From Limanda limanda (Eukaryota; Chordata; Actinopteri; Pleuronectiformes; Pleuronectidae): a stretch of 64,000 bases of DNA. Positions 36,200-49,810 of the stretch are shown here, piece by piece. The notes beneath the pieces are model-generated. The model did not search any database. It had not been told where the DNA came from and saw only the letters and a program-made list of their open reading frames with translations. Each line of letters starts with the position of its first letter. Positions within the stretch are counted from its first letter, which is position 1. The stretch covers positions 9,875,428-9,939,427 of the forward strand of contig NC_083658.1 in NCBI RefSeq assembly GCF_963576545.1, given 5' to 3'. Position numbers and translations under genes: made by a program.

Positions 36200-39100
36200 C
36201 ACTGTTAGGGTCAGGATGCTGAGAGGCTTCGGTTTGCATCCCAGCATGAAGCTCTCAGTTCACTGGAGCCACAGCCTGTGCCATATATGTCACCTGATGC
36301 GAAACACACAGAATTGAACTGCAAAGACAAATATGATGGAATAGTTTGCTCAGCTTCATGACCTGTAGGTACAGTTTATGTGCAGGGCTAAATCCTTTGG
36401 ACACTACAGGCAGAATTTTATTATTCAGTTCAAAAGTGAAGCCGAATCCTTTAATTGGTCGTTTTCATCTTGATTTTCAAAGCGATCTCATGATATTGTG
36501 AACAAGTTTGTATATTTTGTTTATCATGTCATCACAGTAAAACCAACAGGAACATGAACATGCTCATATTTGTGGTGAGCAGTGAACCAAACAAATCAGT
36601 TAACGTGAGAGTTGTTCATTATACATTTTTACGGCACCAACAACAAAAATATTTTACACTTATAGAGTTAATATACACCATGCAATCATGCAGTTGTAGT
36701 CTAAAACCTCAAGCAATCCATTGCACTACATCTGAACATTATCTTTGCCACCTTTTATTCTAATGAAGGGAAGCGGAGCAAAGTTAGAGAGGTTTAGGGA
36801 CTGCCAGTAAATCGAGATTAGCGGCTTTACCAGAGTTTTGGAATAAAACAAATGTCGCTCTCTGTATTTTTTGCTCTAGTTCGGCTGCTTGTTCAGTGAA
36901 TGTTGGTTGTAGAAAAACAAAAAAGAGAAACTGTTGGAATTAGCATAGTATGTTTGTGGGTAGAGTGATCTACAAATCTAGAAATGTCCTAGATCAATAC
37001 AGTCCATTTACCATTTGTGAAGTATGAAACAATTATTTATGTGACTATAGTTTTGTGTTAAAAATGTCTTTATTTAATTGTTTTTTCTTATTTTAAGTCG
37101 TATATCCTCCATCCCATTATCTTGTTTGTGAAAAGAACACCATCACTGTTGTTAGGAGTCAGCAAACCTGGAGTCCGATCAATGAAACCTGACTAGACCT
37201 GTGTGTTAGAGCTACTGTGATTTATAAAACCCACAACATGAAGCATCGACGGATGTGAGCCATGCCTCACAGAACAGAGATCCCAGAAGACTTACGATGT
37301 GGAACTGTTGAAGAGTTTCGAAATACATCAGTAGAACACCAGTCTGAGTCCGAAGGCACAACAAAGAATGTTCAACGAGATAGAAAACAAACCCAGTTCA
37401 ACAACTAAAGGCTTAAAGGAATCATGCTAGCTAAGGTCTGTTTTTACGAGTCTACCCATCGCAAATTATCTCCCCAAACAAATGTCGCTTTGCACCAGAA
37501 GTTTGCCAGAGAGCAGCTTGACGATTGGTTTGGGAAAAACAAGATGGACTGTACACTGTGATTTTGGGCTTTGCTGTTTGTTGGCCTGAAAACCTGAACA
37601 TCATCATGAAGGAAATAACATTTATCAAGAAATTGTAGCAATAGATTATGCTTTATTATGCCATAATATCATAGTACAAGTACAATGAAATGCAGCAGCC
37701 AAAGTATAATGCGCTGAACATCGTTTCAATCCACTACAGAATGACCACAAACAAGGTCTGAAGGAAGAATAGTCCAACAGACTGAGGATTGACCTTTTAG
37801 AATATCTTTAAGAATATCTAAATTCTATTATTAAGAATATCCAAGAAAGGAATTTCCCCATCAGCACTGCAAATGCTTAATAGCCCAAAAAAAGACACAA
37901 CATCTCACCATCGTTTGTGTGTTAAGCAAATCCCACTTGGTCTACATTCGTGACACGATGAAGATCAGATCACATTTTGTGACCTAATGATGCAGAAAAC
38001 CAGGTCATCACACTCAGGGCAGGATGGTGGTGCAGCGTTTAACATTAGTGTGGTTCAGTTTCTGGGCTAAATGGGAAATGGTCTGTTTTAAATAGAGTCT
38101 GATGACAACTTGAAGCGCTTTAGAGTCCAATTTTGCAATTCACCCATTCACACAAATACATACAGTGCATCTATGTGCAGCACTTTCTCTATCACACATC
38201 ACACAGCTGTCAGGGGCAATTTATGGTTCAGTGTTTTGCCAAAGGACACTTTGGTACGTAGAATGAGGAAGACTGGGAATTGAACCGCTGGCAACCTGTC
38301 CTGAGATTGGCTCCACATTCTATTTGTTGTTTGGTCATTTATTTCAAGCCAGCGTGCAAGCATCACAAGCCTTTTCTCCCATTTTTGTTGTTTATCCAAA
38401 CTCAAGTTAAAGTTTCCATTAGGAAATCCATAAAAAACGTGACAATGAAACCAAAAGATTCATGTGAATGTATTTAAAACAGTGTGCCACGATTTTAGCT
38501 ACACTTATTATGTTACAATGCTTCGTAAGCTTTATGGCATATTTAGGGCTTTATGTAGGGCCAGATGTTGGAGCTCTCTCACACCTCTTGCTGTTATTTT
38601 AACGCAGAGGAAACATTTACGTTAGAGAATCCGTGATTTTTACACACAGGTGGAACCCTTTCCCGCAGAGGGAGAGTGCTTTCTCCTCAGTGCAACCAAG
38701 GGAGGGGGGGGACACGGGCGATATGTTTTTCCAGGGAATCCCAGCCGTAAGGTTCACTGGTAGCTACAAAACAACAGCAAATTTTATGGACTCCTCTATT
38801 AAAGTAACCACAAACATATCTCTCCTAAGCAGGCAGGGCACCGCTGGTTTCCTTGCCCGGGGAAGGAAGCAAACATGACGTGTTGGAAACTCTGAGGAGA
38901 TCCACCTCGGGGTTGTCGGTTCCCTCATGCCTGGCACAAGGGGCCCAGCTTGCGCCGCTGGAGAATCCCGCAGTGTTAACAAGATGCCTATAGTTCCCAG
39001 CCGCTTTGCATTTACAAACACACTCCTACTGTGGTGCTCTCTCTCTCTCTCACTGGTTTTATAGCACTGTGTCTTTATGAGCCTAATGGGCCTTTGCAGC

Positions 39101-40100
39101 TGAGAGTTTTTACCTCTGATTCATAGAGAGGCAGGTTCATTACCCAGCTATGTGTACAATCTCACAGACTGAAAGGCAATGAGGGTTCTCCGACCACGAC
39201 TGAATGTTTGACCCAGTTGACTGAATCCCCTTCAGTTCACCCACTGGAGAGAAAGAAAAAAAAATGGAATGGAGCCAATGACCCAAATCTCTAAAGTGTT
39301 TTCTGTTTTGTTTTGCATCTGCGAGGGGTATTCCTAAAATAGGGCATTAATGCAGCGAGTCTCTTCAGATCTGTGGGGAGCCGATGCTCTGGTGGTCCAC
39401 CCACAACAGGAAGGAGAAAATCCCTCCGAGCTCCCCGCCGAGAGCTTGACTTACTGGTTCACAAATAAAAACAACACACTATGACGATGTAATTGACTCA
39501 TTGTGTGCTCAGCCGCGTGTGTCAATTTGCTGGGGCTAATACTCATCCTTTTTTTCCGCCGTAATGTCAAATACAGTTTAATCACGAAAGACAACAGGAG
39601 TTCCATGAATGCAGAGGCTTTATAAGATAATGACTTTGACCCTGACCATGTTGTTTGGACAGATCGATAGAAACTGAGCCCTATGAACAGACCTCAGATG
39701 GACTGGTCCCCTGCAGGAGATGTTTGGACCGACGTGTTGACTCTACCTCTCCGCCGCCATCCATGAAAACACCAAGAGAATGGTGTTACGTCACTCCTGC
39801 TCCATATAGGTCTGTGGGGTTCCTGAATGAGGACAATAACAACTGTGTATGGTCAGTGGACAGAATACTGCTGCTGCGGACACTGACCTTGGCCTGGTCG
39901 CCACTCGACTACTTGCACTAACACAATACTGCCTTGTTTACAGTGTATACGTGGAAGTTTAATAGTTATTAACAGTAACAGTAACTGTCCACCCACCAAG
40001 GAGAATTAAAATGTATATATATTTCTATATTTCTATATATCTCTTAGTGAATTATCTTAGTTCTTGTGTTATGTGTGAATTACGCTAACCATCTACTTTA
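36200..40100. other. intergenic region upstream of anos1
   Basis: No exon or family resemblance on either strand; contains the repeat at 38085-38310. Distal anos1 regulatory DNA could lie here but is not visible. Confidence 0.45.
38085..38310. repeat. interspersed repeat shared with 25190
   Basis: Longer copy: GAAGCGCTTTAGAGTCC, CACCCATTCACAC, CAGTGCATCTATG, then CAAAGGACACTTTGG and GGGAATTGAACCGC, the usual order of a common teleost element. Confidence 0.5.
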
Positions 40101-40107
40101 TAGGTCC

Positions 40108-40996
<889 letters not shown>

Positions 40997-40999
40997 GCC

Positions 41000-43129
41000 C
41001 AACGCTGACCCACACCCTTTGCGAACCGTCTGCTCACCATGACAACCGCCATCTACACTCCAATATGAGCAAATCCCATGGTTTATACTATATCCCTTTG
41101 TATGGAAAAATAAATTAAATAATACATCCCCCCCCCAGTTACTGTGAGGAATATAATTAAAGTGCGACACGTGCTTTGCTAGTCAACCAGGGAAATCAAA
41201 GATCTACACTTCAGGTATAAAATTTGGGACTGTTGTTAACCCCCAAAGAAATAAACTGGCTTCATATCAGTTACTCCTTTTATTTGTGATGAGTCTGTAT
41301 ATTTTTGCTTTTATTAATATTGTTTTGCCAGACATGACCTGTGAAATAACGGATCACTCAAACTCCCTTTACTCAAAGTCATTAGACATTTATTAGGGGA
41401 AAATGTACACAAGCTTTATGGCACCGCCATCAGATATATATATATATACATAAATATAGCCTTGGGGAAAGTCCTGGCTAATGAGTTCTTCTATGCAGCA
41501 ACATAATCCAGTACTAAGCTCTTCGGATTGTCAGCAAACAACACAATACATGTGTCAAAAATCTAAATTAACAAGCCATCTGATATGATGTATGACAAGG
41601 AACTTTACTCCACAGGAATCCAACTCCGTTCCAGATTTCCCATGAAGTTTTCTTTTCCATTGTTTCTGCCCATGTTTGTTTGTGTGCGTGTCTTCCTCTC
41701 TGCATGCGTGCTGGTGGAATCCCAGTTTTCAGTGTGGGGTCCTCCAGGCTTCAAGCAGACAGCTGTATGGTATTTCCACACCGCTCTCAGGCACTTGTTA
41801 CTGAAGGGAAGCCCTACTTAATGGGGTGCACCTCGTAAAGGAGGAGGTTGGTGATTTTCCTGTGGTTTTACTGAGTATGTGCTGGGGAGGGGGGAGTCCA
41901 CCTTCTGGGGTTTCTCTCTAGCTACACTCCATGGAAGTTTGTAAACAGTGCAATGATGTGGTTTTCTGTTACTAGGGATGCTCATGATGAAATACCTTAG
42001 GACAAGTATTACCTTCACCAAGGAGGTTATATTTCCATCAGCGTTTGTTTGTTTGTATTTAGTTGGCACAATCACACAAAACTGGTGGAAAGAACATTTT
42101 TTTCACTTTCTTTTACATGTTATATTGAATTATTTGTATGATTTCTCAACAAATAACGCAGAGATCTTTATGACAAATGTCAGGCATTTGTAGAGAGATA
42201 ATATCTACAAACAATTTGGTGTGGTCCTGATAATGATACGGATTATCGAAATCGATTTTTAATGGATGATCTTTCAGGTACTGTACGATAACAGCAAATC
42301 CAATTACAGCTATTAGGAGAATATCAGAATTGATATTTTATTATTTAATGTTGATATATTGTAGTTTGCAGAGCATTGCTTTGTACATGGATCTGATCTC
42401 AACATGCGATATGGTGATAAAGTGGATGGAAGTCTATGGATTTTGGTCTCTGAGTGCCCCTGTCGTATAATATTACATGATAGGAAAGTTTAAGATTGAA
42501 CAGAATTGTTTTGGTCAACAACAAACAGCTGTTTCATTCACACCTTTAAAAGCAAAACAGTAAAAACTGCACTTTACATGTGTTCCTTCAGAGGTAAAAT
42601 GCTCAATTTCTGTGAAAAATGCTTCCAGTGTTTTCCACTATTACTTTCACTTCTGTTACCGGGTCGCAGGGGCAGCAAACAAAGCAGCACATTCCAGATG
42701 AGCATCTCCTCCAGCTACTCTCTCCGTCTGCTCCCGGTGGATCGTGAGACATTCACAGGCCAGATGGGATTTATGTACTCCCTCCAGCTCTGCCCCAGGG
42801 TCTCTCCCCCCCCTCCGGACGTGCTCAGTGTACCTGCACAGAGAGTCCTGATCACATGCTTGAATGAGCGCAACAGGCTCCTATTATTCTAGAGGAGAAA
42901 CTGGTCTATTCCCAAAATAGGCTCCTTAGTGTGTCCCTCAAGATGAGGCCCCTCGCCCGCCAAAGAGGATTCATTGTGGCTACTTGTAGTTGTGATGTTC
43001 ATATTGTGTCAGTCAGCAACAACGTCCCATGTGGATGAACAGGGTCCCAAGGAAACTCAGCTGGATTTAAAAGCCTGAGCAACCCTATCCTTCCAAAACA
43101 ACTTTTATAATCTTCATTACCGTTGAGTT
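41000..43129. other. intergenic region between GATA array and Ly6 cluster
   Basis: Only the repeat at 41990 and short random ORFs (for example at 42506-42892) are seen. Confidence 0.45.
41990..42095. repeat. interspersed repeat, CTTCACCAAGGAGGTT type
   Basis: ACCTTCACCAAGGAGGTTAT followed by CGTTTGTTTGTTTG and ACAAAACTGGTGG, related to the copy at 30420. Confidence 0.4.
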
Positions 43130-44073
43130 CAATTTATTAATATATTTATTTGTATAGCGCCAAGTAATAATATTCATAATCTCAAGGTATTCTACATGTT
43201 AAGGTTTTAATTAGCAGAACCAGACTCAATGTGGGCGGCCATCTGCCTGGACCGGTTGGGTCGAGCGGAGAAAAGATGTGGAAAATATATAATTGTTATT
43301 ACTATCATTATTCATTATTGAGTTGAATATTTTTTACAGGCATTATATTCATTTACATATCTATGTTGACATATCTATATATAGGGTGTTGTCGTTTACA
43401 GCTGGTAGCAGTAAAGCTCCATTTTAAAGTCATGTATCTGTGGCAAGACAAATTATTATCAACTATCTACCCCTTTATATATAATTGTAAAAGCAAATAA
43501 AGTTTTCTAAAATGATGTATTGTTATAAATAATTTTTCCTGACAATACACAGTTGGTTAATATTTGATCTAATTAGACTGTTTCTTGGTGGTCTAGAACC
43601 TGCATGTGTTCAGTTAAACATTTGTGTTTCCATGCACGCCCATGTGTTGACAACTTTAATATGCTTGAATACACAGTAGGATCGGTCTTTGTAAAACATT
43701 TAGACAGCATAGAGCATTTCCCCTTAATTAACTGTGGCTGGCACCGGATCTGGTTTAACACACGATATTCTTACGATGCTAAATTGCTCTTACAAGCGAC
43801 AAAATGAAGTTTGAATCTCTGTTCCCGCTGATCTTTGCTTGAGACTGAAATATTTGTTTCTGCTCCACAGATATCCACAGGTGAAAATGACTTGTCTTGA
43901 CTAAATGATAAACCACAACACCTGTCACTCAAATTCATTGTTGAGATAAAAATGCACCAACAAATGTCACTTATTTTATATCATTGCTTTGTCTTTTTTA
44001 ATAATTCACTTAAAAAAAACACTCCCACACATACACACTGGCAGTGGTGGCCCAAGTGGATGCTAACCAATCT

Positions 44074-44198
44074 TCACAGAGGTCTACTCCGAGTTGCAGA
44101 CATGCAGACATCCGTATCGCAGTAGGTGATTGATGCACGCCGGTCTCTCATGTATTGCACCAACACTCCAGAGGTCGCACATGAGCGGAATGATTTGC
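44074..44198 (-). CDS. gene A exon 4: altered third finger
   Basis: Begins KSFRSCATSGVLVQYM, ends YCDTDVCMSATRSRPL, then TGA. Against the family ending CC-x4-CN it shows Y for the first cysteine of the pair and M for the terminal Asn. Confidence 0.7.
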
Positions 44199-45742
44199 CT
44201 GGAATGATAAAACAAAGTTATGTTGGGTCCATATTGTATCAATGTTATTTAAATTTTTCATCAGGTATTTAAAACGAGATACCATTATGTTTCATATACA
44301 CTTTCAGTATAATATCTTGAAGGGACGAAATCCAAAGACAAAGTCCTGAGCAGCCACATTTTATGGGACATTGAGGACCAGGGCAAAAGAGTGCCTTGTA
44401 GTGACCCCCCCCCCCCCCCCCCATGAACCACATCATTAGGATCTTCAAACCATTCTAGTTTAAATAAAGTATTCAATTTAAAGTGCAAATCCCCACCACA
44501 ATCCCAGGCTTATCATTATAGACAAATTAGCCATTCTGGTGTTTCTCCTAACTTCTAAAATGCTTCTGGCAGAAAGTGAGTGGCACAGAGTCATGTTAGG
44601 TTTTCTTTTTGAGGGGGGGGGGTTAACTATCCCTTAAATTCAGATATTGATCTACATTAATCAGTAAAAATTTATCCAGTGGCATACTCACGTTCGTCGT
44701 GGAATGTGACGGAAATACACAATGGTTGGTCCATATGACAGAACTGAAGGTTTTTTTTAGATACAGTGGTGCAGAGAGTATTATCTTCGGAAATACATTG
44801 TAAACACAACAGGGCCTCAGCTGGAAACAATAACAACAACACACACATGCATACATATAATTGTGAGCATTTGCAAATGTGAAAAATTATAAAAAAAGAT
44901 AAGCAAATTATCAAAAGTTAATTTAAAAGAACCTGTAGATTTAATGATTTAAAGTATGTTTCTTTGTTCAATGTATTTTAACATATATTCGTTTCAAGTT
45001 TGAAAAACAACTCCTGGATCAATCGTCTTCACTCTTCACAAGTCAAACACTGAAACCCTGCAGATACAGGAATTTTCGTTAATGTGCTCGTAAGAAAAAT
45101 AAGATCCCAGTGACTTTTACTGTGACATGATTGCTGGTTTGAGTATTTCTGAAAGGGATGATCCTATTTACTTTCTACTTAGAATGGAAAGACACTTGAC
45201 AGCGGAAGACTAAAGAACTTAGCCTGGACTCTGAATTTCTGCTGAGGCTGCAGGTGGCAGAGTACGATTCTGTCACAGCAGCATGAATCCATCAACCCAA
45301 ACTGCCCTTATGTCAACAGTCCAGTCTGCTGGTCATGTTGTTATCGTGTCGGTGGGGTTGACTCTATGTTGAGTCTATGTGAGTATTGCTGCCGATCATG
45401 CTCATCCATTTATAGCCACAGCTCACCATTGTCTAACGGCTACTCCCAGCAAGATAATTCTCCATGTCACAAAGTGCAAGTCTCCCACCGGTTTCATGAA
45501 CATTACTTCCCTTTTTCCCTCAATATCTGGCTTGTAAAAAAAATATACAGCAAAATACTTTGATATTTTATATGTTTTATTGATATGGTTGTTGTGTTTT
45601 ATGTGTCTTTTATTCAAATGTTTCTTTATGTAACAAGTTTCTGCCTTGACAAAGAAGTATTTTCTCTTCTATATATCGAAGAATAAGAAATACCTTGATA
45701 TAGAGTCAGCAAGAGGAGGACGGCACACACGGCAGCTTTCAT
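44074..45742 (-). CDS. Ly6/uPAR-family secreted protein, divergent copy (gene A)
   Basis: Three coding exons, 45742-45694, 44820-44692 and 44198-44074, join in phase 1/phase 1 to 303 nt, 100 residues. The order is a signal peptide (MKAAVCAVLLLLTLYQ), then LLCLQC, the paired N-terminal cysteines of a three-finger domain, and no hydrophobic GPI tail, so a secreted product is predicted. Compared with the intact copy at 54.8 kb it keeps C1-C6, C9 and C10 but lacks C7 (VLVQ instead of VCQ) and C8 (TYC instead of TCC). The final CN becomes CM plus nine extra residues. Family disulfide topology pairs C7 with C8, so the loss looks coordinated. It may be a diverged functional copy or an early pseudogene. 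No exact AATAAA is seen at the position where the intact copy has one. Confidence 0.72.
44692..44820 (-). CDS. gene A exon 3: first two fingers
   Basis: Begins AEALLCLQCISEDNTLC and ends SVTFHDE before donor C/GTGAGT. It has five cysteines at the family spacing, and phase 1 on both sides as in Ly6 genes generally. Confidence 0.78.
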
Positions 45743-45750
45743 TTTGAAAT
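45694..45750 (-). CDS. gene A exon 2: signal peptide
   Basis: The acceptor TTCCAG is followed by 8 nt of 5' UTR, then ATG at 45742-45740. The 16-residue hydrophobic signal peptide ends in phase 1 at CAAG/GTATTT. The equivalent exons at 50484-50540 and 55750-55806 are nearly identical. Confidence 0.8.
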
Positions 45751-46250
45751 CTGGAAGTCAAACAATGCAGAGATGTACAATGAAGGAAACTGTCTTTGTG
45801 ATGGTGACAGTTTGAGATCAACACGTTTGACAGACTCTCAGTATCAGGGACAGCTAATTATTTTATCTTTGTTTCTATTGTGGTTTTTGAAGCCACTGGT
45901 TCGGTGTTTACTCCATATAAACGTGATCCTTTTATTTTTGACGGTATATTTTTGACTGAATAATATTGTGCTATTCTCTGTACTATTATACATTGTGTCA
46001 GTGTATACTTGGAGCAAGCTGGCACAAGAACTTCCTTTGGGATTAATAAAGTCTATCTTATTTTATTTTATCTCATCCTATCTTATCTTAACCCTTTTGG
46101 TGCCAGCATTCAACCTGTGAAAACATCTCTACATAAACTAAAAGACCCGTGAAGCTGAACATTTCTGTAAAACTACAAAAACAACATTCGCAAGGAATAA
46201 AACAGCATTAACATCACAGAAGCAGAACTCATACAGAGATGGGTTCTTAC

Positions 46251-46430
46251 CTCAGTATTTCGATGCCCAGTCTTTAGTGGTTTGTTTCTGTGTTCTCCAG
46301 AGGTCTCCTGGTTTTACACCGTCCTCTTACTTCTTTTAACTCAAGTGGAACCACAAGAACCTCCTGTGATTGGTCAGGACTGGCAGTGAGGGTACCTCAT
46401 ATCACATGACTGAGCCTTTGCCAATCTGAG
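46251..46430 (-). promoter_or_regulatory. gene A promoter and noncoding first exon
   Basis: The donor GAG/GTAAGA at 46251-46250 ends an untranslated exon of about 60 nt. Upstream (46355-46430) a block containing an inverted CCAAT (GATTGG in plus sense) and TATCACATGACTGA is conserved in the other two units. The transcription start is inferred, not seen. Confidence 0.5.
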
Positions 46431-46605
46431 TAAACAAGCCTGATCGTCACTCTGTTCTACCTGGCAGCCACTGAATGTTTGTTTAATTTTGTAACTCGCC
46501 CTTAAATGTGTTTTTGTATGACTTGTAGTTCCCCCCGTCTCCCCCCCCCCCCACTTCCTGCTTAGCCAAAGCTTCCTTTACACCCGATCCACATCAGCAC
46601 ATCAG

Positions 46606-46680
46606 GGCCTCAGCTGGAAACAACACACACAGGGATGATAGGGATGATCCTATTTACTTTCTAATTAGAATGGAGGCAAA
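46606..46680 (-). pseudogene. Ly6 exon 3 acceptor remnant
   Basis: The plus-sense sequence AGGGCCTCAGCTGGAAACAA (46606-46625) is the exon 3 acceptor plus the first codons (AEAL) of a Ly6 unit. It is fused directly to sequence that lies about 400 bp further upstream in the intact units. It is the scar of a deletion that removed the rest of a copy. Confidence 0.5.
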
Positions 46681-47029
46681 AACCAAAACATCCAGTGAGC
46701 AGCAGTTGTGGTGTCAATTTGTGGAACTAAAAGCTGACACACCGCTTATCACAGTCATATCTGCCTGTCAGTCAAATCAACGGCCCAACTGTCATAACAT
46801 CTGATGCATGAGAGGAAAAAAGAAATGTTCAAAACTCAAAATGTTTTGAATTCTATCGTTCGTATTTGACCTTTGTTCAACAGAGTGTTGTGAAAAATAA
46901 ACTTTGTGAAGACACATTCATCTCAGCCTTGATCACTCTGTTCTACCTGGCAGCCACTGAATGTTTGTTTAATTTGGTAACTTGCCCTTAAATGTGTTTT
47001 TGTATGACTTGTAGTCCCCCCCCCCCATC

Positions 47030-47345
47030 CCCCCGTCCCCCTGAAGCCCTTGGACTTCCTGCTTTGCCAAACCACCTTGACGCCCGATCCACATCAGCAC
47101 ATAAGGCCGAATATATCCTCATCAACTTGACTAAATTTAACCCATTTGTGAAATATGAATTTGATGACCTTCGCGAAAAATAAAGTGTCTCAGACTCCAA
47201 TTTACAAGCGGAGCACTGGTGACCTTTGAACCTGCTGCACATTGCTAAACCATCCATTGGATTTTTATTCCCAAATTTAACATTTTTACGCAGGCAACAC
47301 ACAAATCTATATATCCATGAATCCATCCGGCCTCCCCCAGTTGCC
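47030..47345 (+). mobile_element. LINE RT fragment, duplicated copy 1
   Basis: Homologous to 56800-57080, including ACGCAGGCAACACACAAATC, a mutated YADDTQIY block (now AGNTQIY). It lies between Ly6 units and was copied with them. Confidence 0.45.
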
Positions 47346-49090
47346 TCACTGACAACTTGCAGAACCAGTTTCAATGTGGGCGGCCATCTGCCTCGACCGG
47401 TATGGGCGAGCGGAGAAAAGAAGTTGAAAGAAATAATGTTTCTTACTATAATTATTAATTATTGAGTTGAATATTTTTTAGAGGCATTATATTCGTTTAA
47501 ATATCAATGTTGACATATCTATATATAGTGTGTTGTTATTTATAGCTGGTAGAAGTAAAGCTCCATTTTAAAGTCATGTATATGCTTATATATAAATGTA
47601 TAAGCATATAAAGTGTTTAAAATGATATATTATTATCAATCATTTTTCCTAAGGATACACAGTTGGTTCATATTTGATCTAATTAAACTGCTTCTTGGTG
47701 GTCTAGAACCTGCCACAACACTTGTCACTCAAATTCATTGAGAAGATAAAAATGCACCAACAAATTTCACTTAGTTTCATTGCGTTGTCTTTTTTAATAA
47801 TTCACTTAAAAAAACACTCACACATACACACTGGCAGTGGTTGCCCAGGTGGATGCTCACCCATCTTCGCATCGCTCTACTGCCACCTAGTGTCGTAAGG
47901 CAGTACAGATCCTCAACAGTTTAAATTTGACCTGACATTGTCGACCAACGCCTGCTTGGTTTTTTGGGGTGGGTTAAACTAGACATTAAATTCAGATATT
48001 GATCAAAATGAATAAGTAAAATCTATCCAGTGGCATACTCACTAAGGAAAGTGTTTGTGACGGCAGCACACTTCTCTGTTATCCAATTACAGGTCATAAT
48101 GCTGGTAGTTGTGCAGAGATTACTTTCAATGGAGAAACAGTAATTACACTTCAGGGCCTCAGCTGGAAACAACAACACACACACACTAATATATTTATGA
48201 GCATTTGCAAATTTGACAAATGAAAAAAAAAAAAGATGAGCAAATCATGAAAAGTTAATTCATAAGAACCAGTAGATTTGATGAGTTAAAGTATGTTTCT
48301 TTGTTCAATGTATTTTAACATATATTCAATTCAAGTTTGAAAAACAACTCCTGGATCAATCGCCTTCACTCTTCACATGTCAAACACTAAAATCCTGCAG
48401 ATACAGGAATTTTCGTTAATGTGCTCTTAAGAAAAATAAGATCCCAGTGACTTTTAGTGTGACATGGTTGCTGGTTTGAGTATTTCTGAAAGGGATGATC
48501 CTATTTACTTTCTAATTAGAATGGAGGCAGAAACCAAAACATCCAGTGAGCAGCAGTTGTGGTGTCAATTTGTGGAACTACAAGCTGACACATCGCTTAT
48601 CACAGTCATATCTGCCTGTCAGTCAAATCAACGGCCCAACTGTCGTAAGATCTGATGCATGAGAGGAAAAAGAAATGCTCAAAACTCAAAATGTTTTGAA
48701 TTATATCGTTCGTATTTTACCTTTGTTTAATAGAGTGTTGTGAAATAAACTTTGTGCAGACACATTCATCTCAGCCTTGATCACTCTGTTCTACCTGGCA
48801 GCCACTGAATGTTTGTTTAATTTGGTAACTTGCCCTTAAATGGGTCTTTGTATGACTTGTAGTCCCCCCCCCTGTCCCCCTGAAGCCCTTGGACTTCCTG
48901 CCTTGCCAAACCACCTTTACTCCCGAATATATCCTCATCAACTTGACTAAATTTAACTCATTTTTGAAATATGAATTCGATGACATTCGCGAGAACAAAG
49001 TGTCTCAGACTCCCATTTAAAAGCGGAGCACTGGTGACCTTTGAACCTGCTGCACATAGCTTAACCTTCCATTGGATTGTTATTCCCAAA
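47290..49090. repeat. Ly6 segmental duplication unit 2 (fragment B)
   Basis: Same block order as unit 1, but with exons 1, 2 and 4 deleted; only exon 3 at 48043-48162 remains. Blocks at 47650, 47825, 48360 and 48650 match unit 1. Confidence 0.65.
48043..48162 (-). pseudogene. orphan Ly6 middle exon (fragment B)
   Basis: An intact exon 3, with acceptor TTCCAG and donor A/GTGAGT, phase 1 on both sides. It encodes AEALKCNYCFSIESNLC and ends WITEKCAAVTNTFL, with all five expected cysteines. No signal-peptide exon exists in the unit upstream, and downstream a deletion near 47965-47975 joins intron sequence to the far side of exon 4. It cannot make a Ly6 protein alone. Inclusion in a read-through transcript is conceivable but unsupported. 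Confidence 0.75.
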
Positions 49091-49150
49091 TTTAACATTT
49101 TTACGCAGGCAACACACAAATCTATATATCCATGAATCCATCCGGCCTCC
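48890..49150 (+). mobile_element. LINE RT fragment, duplicated copy 2
   Basis: Nearly identical to 47040-47345 apart from a missing stretch near 48920. It carries the same mutated YADDTQIY block, so the duplication followed the LINE's decay. Confidence 0.45.
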
Positions 49151-49810
49151 CCCCAGTTGCCTCACTGACAACTTGCAGAACCAGATTCAATGTGGGCGGC
49201 CATCTACCTCGACCGGTTGGGGCGAGCGGAGAAAAGATGTGGAAAGAAATGATGTTTATTACTATCATTCTTAATTATTGAGTTGAAATTTTTTTTAGAG
49301 GCATTATATTCGTTTACATATCTATGTTGACATATCTATATAATTGTGTGTTGTCGTTTATAGCTGTTAGCAGTAAAGCTCCATTTTAAAATCATGTATA
49401 TGTTTATATATAATTGTATAAACATATTAAGTGTTTAAAATGATATATTATTATCAATAATTTTTCCTAAGGATACACAGTTGGTTAAGAACCTGCCACA
49501 ACACTTGTCACTCAAATTCATTGAGAAGATACAAATGCACCAACAAATTTCACTTAGTTTCATTGCTTTGTCTTTTTTAATAATTCACTTAAAAAAAACA
49601 CTCTTACACATACACACTGGCAGTGGTTGCCCAAGTGGAGGCTCACCCATCTTCACATCGCTCTACTGCCACCTAGTGTCGTAAGGCAGTACAGATCCTC
49701 AACAGTTTTAATTTGACCTGACGTTGTGGACAAACACATGCTTTTTGGTTTCATAAACAGTAGAAATGGATCATCCAACATCCCAATGGTTCCACCAGAG
49801 ATGAAGGGGC

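Larger units (their letters stand above)
43130..47290. repeat. Ly6 segmental duplication unit 1 (gene A)
   Basis: It shares long blocks with the three other units: a TATAGCGCCAAG/GGGCGGCCATCTGCCT repeat at its left edge, ACACAGTTGGTTAATATTTG near 43550, ACACACTGGCAGTGG near 44035, Ly6 exons, and the CATCTGATGCATGAGAGG block near 46800. Confidence 0.7.
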
